In this document: in pieces, positions 1 to 5,450 of the stretch
How positions within the stretch are numbered: the stretch's first letter is position 1
Layout of the letters: each line of letters begins with the position of its first letter
Assembly (NCBI GenBank): GCA_946481035.1
Contig: CAMLNK010000205.1
Span: forward strand, 1-6,975
DNA: 6,975 nt
DNA from: an uncultured Dyadobacter sp.
Lineage (GTDB): Bacteria > Bacteroidota > Bacteroidia > Cytophagales > Spirosomataceae
Direction of reading: 5' to 3'
The notes under the pieces: model-generated
The model's input: only the letters and a program-made list of their open reading frames with translations
The model's database searches: none
What the model was told of the DNA's origin: nothing
Translations under genes and position numbers: made by a program

Positions 1-1121
1 GCAAAGTGTTGGTAGTGTTGCAGTTTACGGTATCGGTGACGCTCATTATCGGCACTGCCATTGTTTACAAACAAATTCAGCATGCCAAGAACCGGCCCGT
101 GGGATACGACCGGAATAACCTGATCACCGTCGAAATTAACACGCCCGAATTGTACAACCAATACAACCGGATCCGCGGGGCATTGCAGCAGACCGGGGCG
201 GTGGAAGAAATGGCTACATCTTCGTCGCCATCGACATTCCTCGGGTCGAATAACGGCGGTTTCACCTGGCCGGGCAAAGACCCCAACCTGCACGACAACT
301 TCGGTACTATCGGCGTCTCACACGATTTTGGCAAAGCCGTCGGCTGGCAGTTTATCGGCGGCCGCGATTTCTCCCGCCAGTTCTCCACCGATTCGTCGGG
401 TATGGTGATCAATGAGTCTGCGATGAAATACATGGGTTTCAAACAGCCATCGGATATCATTGGGCAAACCGTGAAATGGGGTGACAATCCTTACAAAGTA
501 GTGGGCGTGATCCGCGATATGGTAATGGGCTCACCATTCAGCCCGGTACGGCAGACAGTATTTATGGTCAACTACGGTTGGGCAAATTTTATCAGTATCA
601 AACTCAAACCGGGACTGCCGCTGAGGGAATCGCTGGCGAAAGTGGCGGCTGTTTTCCGTGAAGTCAACCCCGGCGGGCCATTCGATTACAAGTTCACCGA
701 CCAGGAATATGCATTGAAATTCGCCGCCGAAGAACGCATTGCCACACTGGCATCGGTGTTTGCGGTACTCGCGATTTTTATAAGTTGCCTGGGTTTGTTC
801 GGCCTCGCATCCTTTACCGCCGAGCAGCGGACGAAGGAAATTGGTGTACGCAAAGTGCTGGGAGCTTCGGTTACCAACCTTTGGGCATTGCTATCCCGCG
901 AATTTGTGGCGCTGGTGATCATTTCTTTTCTGATTTCAACGCCTGTCGCCTGGTATTTCCTGAACGACTGGCTCAAAAAATATGAATACCGTACCGACAT
1001 CCCCTGGTGGATCTTCGCCGCTGCGGGTGGTGGCGCGCTGGTTGTCACGCTGGCAACGGTAAGCTATCAGGCGATTCGGGCGGCGTTGCTCGATCCTGTG
1101 AAATCGTTACGGTCGGAATGA
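1..1121 (+). CDS. ABC transporter permease, FtsX/MacB type (5' partial, C-terminal half)
   Basis: Inner-membrane permease of the MacB_PCD plus FtsX family; substrate unknown. The frame is open from base 3, and the GTG at base 6 lies inside a conserved membrane segment (VLVVLQFTVSV, matching residues 432-442 of the next gene), so it is not the real start, which lies upstream. About 372 residues are visible, roughly the second half of an ~800-residue protein. Counting from base 3: membrane segment ~2-22; extracytoplasmic MacB_PCD-like domain ~23-245; membrane segment ~247-270 ending in CLGLFGLASF; cytoplasmic signature EIGVRKVLGA at 279-288; further membrane segments ~301-321 and ~336-358; tail DPVKSLRSE. 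The C-terminal third is clearly similar to that of the 1240-3657 permease, so the two are paralogues, probably from tandem duplication. The stop codon is followed almost at once by a purine-rich repeat. The family is secure; the function is not. Confidence 0.93.
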   Translation, partial: KVLVVLQFTVSVTLIIGTAIVYKQIQHAKNRPVGYDRNNLITVEINTPELYNQYNRIRGALQQTGAVEEMATSSSPSTFLGSNNGGFTWPGKDPNLHDNFGTIGVSHDFGKAVGWQFIGGRDFSRQFSTDSSGMVINESAMKYMGFKQPSDIIGQTVKWGDNPYKVVGVIRDMVMGSPFSPVRQTVFMVNYGWANFISIKLKPGLPLRESLAKVAAVFREVNPGGPFDYKFTDQEYALKFAAEERIATLASVFAVLAIFISCLGLFGLASFTAEQRTKEIGVRKVLGASVTNLWALLSREFVALVIISFLISTPVAWYFLNDWLKKYEYRTDIPWWIFAAAGGGALVVTLATVSYQAIRAALLDPVKSLRSE

Positions 1122-1224
1122 CGGAAGGATGGGACGAAGGAAGAAAGGGAGAAAGGAGGAAGGAGGAAGGGGAGGAAGGATTTTGGAAAGAACTGATCCC
1201 CTTCCTCCATCCTCCTTTCCTCCC
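1122..1224 (+). repeat. Intergenic purine/pyrimidine inverted repeat, copy 1
   Basis: Fills the gap between two permease genes. Bases 1136-1180 are an unbroken 45-base purine run containing several AGGAGG-like units. Bases 1197-1224 are pyrimidine except for A1209. Positions 1147-1173 pair with 1197-1224 with about one bulge and one mismatch, leaving a loop of about 23 bases. The right arm contains catcctcctttcctccca (1208-1225), identical over 18 bases to copy 2 (3708-3725). The reverse complement of 1201-1224 is identical over 24 bases to the left arm of copy 3 (5369-5392), so the elements are related. No T-tract follows the right arm, which argues against a standard intrinsic terminator. 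This copy differs from the others in having a longer left arm and TTTT rather than TTTTTT in the centre. Function unknown. Confidence 0.85.
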
Positions 1225-1239
1225 AAAAACAATAAAGCC
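1225..1239 (+). promoter_or_regulatory. A-rich leader without Shine-Dalgarno, deciding the 1240 start
   Basis: The 15 bases aaaaacaataaagcc lie between the pyrimidine arm of repeat copy 1 and the ATG at 1240. There is no purine ribosome binding site in the usual place; an A-rich, unstructured leader is typical of Bacteroidota initiation. This supports 1240 as the start rather than the in-frame ATG at 1129, which sits inside the repeat. Confidence 0.55.
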
Positions 1240-3657
1240 ATGCTAAAAAACTACCTAAAAATCGCTCTTCGTAATCTCTTGAACAACAAGGGTTATACGG
1301 CTATCAATGTGTTCGGGTTGGGGCTGGGGCTGGCGACGTGCCTGCTGATTGTGCTGTACATTTCCGACGAGTTGAGTTTTGATAAGCACCATCGGTCGGC
1401 CGACCGGCTTTTCCGCATTGCGATGGAGGCCCGCAATGAAAAATGGGCGGGAACCCCCGGGCCGGTGGCGGCAGGGATCAAAACCGACTTCCCGGAAGTG
1501 GAATCGGTGACCCGCCTGCTGAAATTCTCCGGAATGGACCGTATGCTGCTTGAAAACAGGAATGGTAAGGAAGCCAGGCCGTTTTATGAAACCAATGGCT
1601 ACTATGCCGATTCGACGCTGTTCGATGTATTTACCTACGATTTCAAATATGGAAATGCCCGCAATGCGCTCAAACGCCCCAATACTCTGGTGCTATCCGA
1701 GCATGTGGCAGAAAAATTGTTCGGGAATATCGATCCGGTCGGTAAGGTAATCCGCGTGGGTTTGGCTTTCGGGGACTTTGATTACACGGTTACAGGTGTT
1801 TATCGTAACAGCCGGAAGTCGCACATAGACGCGCGCTTCTTTCTTTCCATGCAAAATGGCGATATGGGTGGCTGGGTAGTGAGCCAGAACAACTGGGCGA
1901 TGAATAACATTTTTCACACCTACGTGAAGCTGCGCGACGATGCGGATCCGACGGTATTTGAATCGAAACTGACGCCATTCCTCAACCGCCACGGCGCTGC
2001 CGACCTGAAAGCGCTGGGCATTCCGAAAAGACTGTTCATTCAACCGGTGACCGATATTTACCTGAAATCCAGCATTGGCAACGAAATCGCACCGAATGGG
2101 AGCATGACCTATCTGTACATTTTCGGTACCATCGCTGTATTCCTGCTGCTTATTGCCTGTATCAATTTTATGAACCTCAGTACGGCGCGTTCCGAGAAGC
2201 GCGCGAAGGAAGTAGGCGTGCGGAAAGTAATGGGCGCGGTGAGGCATTCGCTGGTTTACCAATTCCTTGGGGAATCCATGATGCTGGCGGTAATGGCCCT
2301 GGCCGTTGCGGTGCTGGTGGTGCAGCTTCTTTTGCCCTATTTCAATAATCTGACGGGTAAAAACCTGACTGTGTTGGCCCACCCTGCATTTCTTTACTGG
2401 ATGGGCGGTATCACCCTTTTTACCGGGCTTGTGGCGGGGCTTTATCCGGCTTTCTATCTGTCGTCGTTCAGGCCGGTGAGCGTGCTCAAAGGCAGGCTGG
2501 CGAATGTGGCATCGGCCGCATTGTTACGGAAAGGATTGGTGGTTTTTCAGTTTACGGTTTCCATTGTCCTCATTCTCGGAGCGATTGTGATCGGGCAGCA
2601 ATTGTCTTTTCTTCAAAACCAGCATTTAGGTTTTGATAAGGAACAAAAACTTGTGGTGCCGTTCAGAAATGCGAAGGCGGCTGTTAATTATAATGCATTC
2701 AGGGAAGAGGTGCTGCGGATACCTGGCATAGAGGCCACCACCAGCGGATCGGTTTATCCGGGTATTGAAAATATCGAAGACCTGCTCTTTTATGCCGAAA
2801 ACAAAACTGTCCATGATGCTGTTGACATTCATTTCGCTACGGTCGGCGACGATTATGTGGAAACGCTAGGCCTGAAAATGGCGGCCGGACGCTCATTTAG
2901 CAAAGCATTCGGCGGCGATTCCAGCAGCATTATCCTGAATGAAACCGCCGTTCGGGAGCTGGGTTACGACGCGGCTTCCGTGATAGGTAAAAACGTATTT
3001 TTCGAGCTGGGCGGCCGGCGCCGGAGCTTGCAGGTAGTAGGGGTCGTGAAAGATTTTAACTTCCGGAGCCTGCACGAACAAATCAAGCCCTACGCGCTTG
3101 CTACGAGCATTACCGATAAGTACCAATATTTTATCGCCAATGTAAATACCAGGGACTACACCGGTGTGCTGGCATCGGTAGGGGCGGCCTGGCAGAGGCT
3201 GAACCCGGACATTCCATTCGCCTATTCATTCCTCGATCAGGACTTTCAGAAGAATTACGAAAAAGACCGACGCACTGGCAGCATTGTGTTGTATTTCACT
3301 TGTATTGCCGTCGTGATCGCATGTCTTGGCCTATTCGGGCTGGCCGCCTTCTCGGCTGAAAGGCGAACGAAGGAGATCGGTGTCAGAAAGGTGCTCGGCG
3401 CCTCCGTGGGCAGCATTGTGGGCATGCTTTCGGGTGAGTTTCTCTCGCTCGTATGTGTGGCGCTTGTGATCGCCACGCCCATTGCGTGGATGGGTATGCG
3501 GCAGTGGTTGCAGGGGTTCGCGTATCAGGTCGGTATCCAATGGTGGGTCTTCCCGGTTACAGGCCTGCTCGTGTTACTTGTGGCATTGCTAACAGTAGGT
3601 TTCCAAAGTGTGAAAGCGGCTTTGACGGATCCTGTTAAATCTTTGAAAAGGGAGTAA
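1240..3657 (+). CDS. ABC transporter permease, two-unit FtsX/MacB_PCD type, 805 aa
   Basis: Complete inner-membrane permease with two MacB_PCD-FtsX units and about eight membrane segments. Unit 1: N-terminal MLKNYLKIALRNL amphipathic stretch, membrane segment ~20-42, extracytoplasmic domain ~45-288, membrane segment ~291-312 with LLIACINF, signature EVGVRKVMGA at 324-333, membrane segments ~346-368 and ~386-410, then RPVSVLKGR. Unit 2: membrane segment ~430-450, extracytoplasmic domain ~451-678, membrane segment ~681-703, signature EIGVRKVLGA at 712-721, membrane segments ~730-752 and ~768-790, tail DPVKSLKRE. About 800 residues is normal for this Bacteroidota family. The start at 1240 is chosen because MxKNYxKIALR recurs at the start of the 5451 permease; the in-frame ATG at 1129 would add 37 low-complexity residues encoded by the intergenic repeat. 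No Walker A/B ATPase domain is present, so it needs a separate ATPase if it is an active transporter. Substrate unknown. Confidence 0.96.
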   Translation: MLKNYLKIALRNLLNNKGYTAINVFGLGLGLATCLLIVLYISDELSFDKHHRSADRLFRIAMEARNEKWAGTPGPVAAGIKTDFPEVESVTRLLKFSGMDRMLLENRNGKEARPFYETNGYYADSTLFDVFTYDFKYGNARNALKRPNTLVLSEHVAEKLFGNIDPVGKVIRVGLAFGDFDYTVTGVYRNSRKSHIDARFFLSMQNGDMGGWVVSQNNWAMNNIFHTYVKLRDDADPTVFESKLTPFLNRHGAADLKALGIPKRLFIQPVTDIYLKSSIGNEIAPNGSMTYLYIFGTIAVFLLLIACINFMNLSTARSEKRAKEVGVRKVMGAVRHSLVYQFLGESMMLAVMALAVAVLVVQLLLPYFNNLTGKNLTVLAHPAFLYWMGGITLFTGLVAGLYPAFYLSSFRPVSVLKGRLANVASAALLRKGLVVFQFTVSIVLILGAIVIGQQLSFLQNQHLGFDKEQKLVVPFRNAKAAVNYNAFREEVLRIPGIEATTSGSVYPGIENIEDLLFYAENKTVHDAVDIHFATVGDDYVETLGLKMAAGRSFSKAFGGDSSSIILNETAVRELGYDAASVIGKNVFFELGGRRRSLQVVGVVKDFNFRSLHEQIKPYALATSITDKYQYFIANVNTRDYTGVLASVGAAWQRLNPDIPFAYSFLDQDFQKNYEKDRRTGSIVLYFTCIAVVIACLGLFGLAAFSAERRTKEIGVRKVLGASVGSIVGMLSGEFLSLVCVALVIATPIAWMGMRQWLQGFAYQVGIQWWVFPVTGLLVLLVALLTVGFQSVKAALTDPVKSLKRE

Positions 3658-3724
3658 GGAGGAAAGGGAGGAGAGGGAGGAGGTTTTTTCTCCATCCCCC
3701 CTTCCTTCATCCTCCTTTCCTCCC
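3658..3724 (+). repeat. Intergenic purine/pyrimidine inverted repeat, copy 2
   Basis: Fills the gap between the 805-residue permease and the serine hydrolase. The purine run 3656-3683 begins within the upstream TAA stop. TTTTTT follows at 3684-3689, then a pyrimidine arm to 3724 interrupted only by A3694 and A3709. The outer ten bases of the left arm (ggaggaaagg, 3658-3667) are exactly complementary to the end of the right arm; inward the pairing continues imperfectly with bulges. The right arm shares 18 identical bases with copy 1 (3708-3725 versus 1208-1225), and the centre TTTTTTCTCCATCC is shared with copy 3. No T-tract lies after the right arm. Confidence 0.83.
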
Positions 3725-3738
3725 ACTATATAAAAGCT
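3725..3738 (+). promoter_or_regulatory. A/T-rich leader without Shine-Dalgarno before the hydrolase
   Basis: The 14 bases actatataaaagct separate repeat copy 2 from the hydrolase ATG. No Shine-Dalgarno sequence is seen. The TATATAAAA string looks promoter-like, but it ends only a few bases from the start codon and lacks a spaced upstream partner, so I read it as a leader rather than a promoter. Confidence 0.45.
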
Positions 3739-5367
3739 ATGAAATATACACTAACGCTACTTATTCTATTTTTCGCTTTTCAAAAATCCTGGTCGCAGGC
3801 CAGGGGGAGTTTTGAGGGGGACGTCGAGCGTTATGCGCGCTTGCTCGGCCTGCCCGCGTATGCGCTGGGCGTGGCCGAGGGCGACAGGCTGTTGTTTTTC
3901 AAAAGCGCAGGTTATGCCGACTCGGCAGGCAAAGTGGCGATTACAAAGGACCATATTTTTGAAATAGCTTCTATTACAAAATCACTTACCTCCATTGCAC
4001 TACAACAACTGGAACAGGCCGGGAAGCTTTCCCTGAACGACCCGGTGGATAAGTACCCGAACCGCTTGTTCACGAAGGAGCGTTGGAATGCGCAGACCAC
4101 CCTGGCGCACCTCGTGAGCCATACTTCGGAAAGCACTCCGCCAGGGTCGGCATTTGTATACAATGGGAGCAAGTTCAATATTGTTTTCAATGCATTTGTG
4201 GCAATCAATCCGATGGATTCCACCGAAGAACTGACGCGGCCGTTTACCATACAGCTTGAAAAGGGTATTCTCAAACCGCTTCAAATGACCCACACGCTCA
4301 CGCGCTTCACCGAGCAGGAGCACGGGGAGCTGAGAAAATGGGTGGCTGTAAAATACAGTTTCGATGCTGCTGCCGGCAAATATGTACCACAGCCTGTGAA
4401 CCCGGTGGGAATGCAGAGCGGGCCGGGCTTTGGAATGATGAGCAGCGTGCAGGATCTGGTGCGCTATTCGGCAGCAATAGGTAAGGAAAGCATTCTGTCC
4501 GCCGAACGTTACCGGAAGATCACGACGCCGTTTTACCCCGGCAGCCCGCAGGGAATGGGTTGGTTTACCTATTCCGTGGCGGGTGCAGACCTGCATTGGT
4601 CCTATGGCTATGGCGATAATAGTTCGGCATTGCTGCTTCGGATACCCCAGCGGAACCTGACGCTCGTATTGCTGTCACCTGCCAATGCGCATTCCGCAGC
4701 TGCACTACTGGGCTTCGGTAACCCGCTGCTTTCGCCGGTCGTAGCTTCGTTTGTGCGGAATTACCTGTTGAATGCGCCTGCATCTATTGATTTTGAAGAG
4801 GCTCCGAAAAACGTTGAGGACGGGTTGAAAACGCCAATGTCCGCGGATGTTGCAAATGTGCTTGTGCATGAGGCATTGGGAGCGGCAATGGGCTTGTCGT
4901 ATTCGGCCAGGGCCATTCCTGTTAATGCGTCGAAAAGCCTTGATCTGTTAAAAATATTGATCCGAAAATATCCTGCGCATCCTGTGTGGCAGGCTACGGC
5001 TGCATTTGAATTTATAGCAGAGTCGGAGGATAAGGAAGTGCTGGATTTTGGTAAAAAAATGGTGGCTGCTTTTGCCCGAACAGGCAAAGTGCATCCCGCG
5101 AAATCATTTTTCGCAGGGTTGATCCTTGAAAAGAATGGCGAAACGGAAAAGGCAATGGCATTTTACGATGCATTGGCCGCCAGCGACGATTTCAGAGAGC
5201 AATCCTATAAGCTGGACGCGATGATGAAAGTCGCGAAATACCGGATGACGCAAAATCCCGCGGCGGCAAAGGCGATGCTCGAACGGCTCGTACGCTATAA
5301 GGATTATGTGACGGCGAAGGATAGGTTATATAACGAAGCGAAAGAGATGTTGACGAAATTACAATGA
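3739..5367 (+). CDS. Secreted serine hydrolase, beta-lactamase fold (PF00144-like), with helical C-terminal extension
   Basis: Exported hydrolase of the class C beta-lactamase/penicillin-binding-protein fold, 542 residues. Residues 1-20 form a signal peptide (Lys at 2, hydrophobic 4-14, ending SWSQ); no lipobox Cys, so probably a soluble periplasmic or secreted protein. The nucleophile motif SxxK is S78-I-T-K81 in EIASITKS. HLVSHTS (124-130) is the usual conserved segment after it. The second motif (YxN) appears as Y141-N-G143 in FVYNGSKFN. The third motif (KTG/HxG) is not canonical; the best candidate is H286-W-S-Y-G290 before the strand SSALLLRIPQRNLTLVLL. The S78-Y141 spacing of 63 residues is shorter than in AmpC or DD-peptidases. 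After about residue 365 a mostly helical region (LLKILIRKYP, then NGETEKAMAFYDAL) resembles TPR-like repeats. The substrate (peptide, ester or peptidoglycan) cannot be told. It lies between two permease genes, with a repeat copy on each side. Confidence 0.92.
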   Translation: MKYTLTLLILFFAFQKSWSQARGSFEGDVERYARLLGLPAYALGVAEGDRLLFFKSAGYADSAGKVAITKDHIFEIASITKSLTSIALQQLEQAGKLSLNDPVDKYPNRLFTKERWNAQTTLAHLVSHTSESTPPGSAFVYNGSKFNIVFNAFVAINPMDSTEELTRPFTIQLEKGILKPLQMTHTLTRFTEQEHGELRKWVAVKYSFDAAAGKYVPQPVNPVGMQSGPGFGMMSSVQDLVRYSAAIGKESILSAERYRKITTPFYPGSPQGMGWFTYSVAGADLHWSYGYGDNSSALLLRIPQRNLTLVLLSPANAHSAAALLGFGNPLLSPVVASFVRNYLLNAPASIDFEEAPKNVEDGLKTPMSADVANVLVHEALGAAMGLSYSARAIPVNASKSLDLLKILIRKYPAHPVWQATAAFEFIAESEDKEVLDFGKKMVAAFARTGKVHPAKSFFAGLILEKNGETEKAMAFYDALAASDDFREQSYKLDAMMKVAKYRMTQNPAAAKAMLERLVRYKDYVTAKDRLYNEAKEMLTKLQ

Positions 5368-5435
5368 AGGGAGGAAAGGAGGATGGAGGAAGGGGAGGAA
5401 GTTTTTTCTCCATCCTCCCTTTCTCCCTTTCTCCC
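5368..5435 (+). repeat. Intergenic purine/pyrimidine inverted repeat, copy 3
   Basis: Fills the gap between the hydrolase and the downstream permease. The purine arm 5366-5401 is interrupted only by T5384; TTTTTT follows at 5402-5407, then a pyrimidine arm 5408-5435 broken only by A5412. Positions 5369-5388 pair with 5408-5427 at 18 of 20 positions, one of the exceptions being a G-U wobble, leaving a 19-base loop. The right arm ends in two tandem TTTCTCCC units (5420-5427, 5428-5435), a variation absent from copies 1 and 2. The left arm is the exact 24-base reverse complement of the right arm of copy 1. No T-tract follows it. Confidence 0.85.
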
Positions 5436-5450
5436 AAACAACAGACGATC
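5436..5450 (+). promoter_or_regulatory. A-rich leader without Shine-Dalgarno before the 5451 permease
   Basis: The 15 bases aaacaacagacgatc lie between repeat copy 3 and the ATG at 5451. There is no Shine-Dalgarno sequence, and the length matches the corresponding leaders of the two upstream genes (15 and 14 bases), although the sequences themselves are not clearly homologous. Confidence 0.45.

Noticed and set aside
6..8. GTG at base 6 as the start of the first gene
   Set aside because: It lies within a membrane segment conserved with the middle of the 805-residue paralogue, so the gene is truncated by the window edge.
1122..1224. Intrinsic transcription terminator at the first junction (same question for copies 2 and 3)
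   Set aside because: The hairpin is plausible, but no T-tract follows the 3' arm on either strand; the T run lies in the centre of the element. A weak attenuating effect cannot be excluded.
1118..1246. ATGA overlap at 1118-1121 starting a small peptide through the repeat
   Set aside because: The reading through the purine run gives only a low-complexity Glu/Gly/Arg/Lys peptide and runs into the next gene's start; there is no sign of selection on a coding frame.
1693..2382. 229-residue open frame on the minus strand inside the 805-residue permease
   Set aside because: It is antisense to a well-supported gene, is rich in His, Gln and Arg with no recognisable domain, and arises from the codon bias of the sense gene.
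3725..3738. TATATAAAA as a promoter -10/-7 element for the hydrolase
   Set aside because: It ends only a few bases from the ATG, and the upstream region is repeat arm with no suitable TTG-type partner; co-transcription or a promoter elsewhere is more likely.
4000..4596. 198-residue minus-strand open frame inside the hydrolase gene
   Set aside because: It overlaps the SxxK and YNG regions of the sense gene and has no family features or leader of its own.
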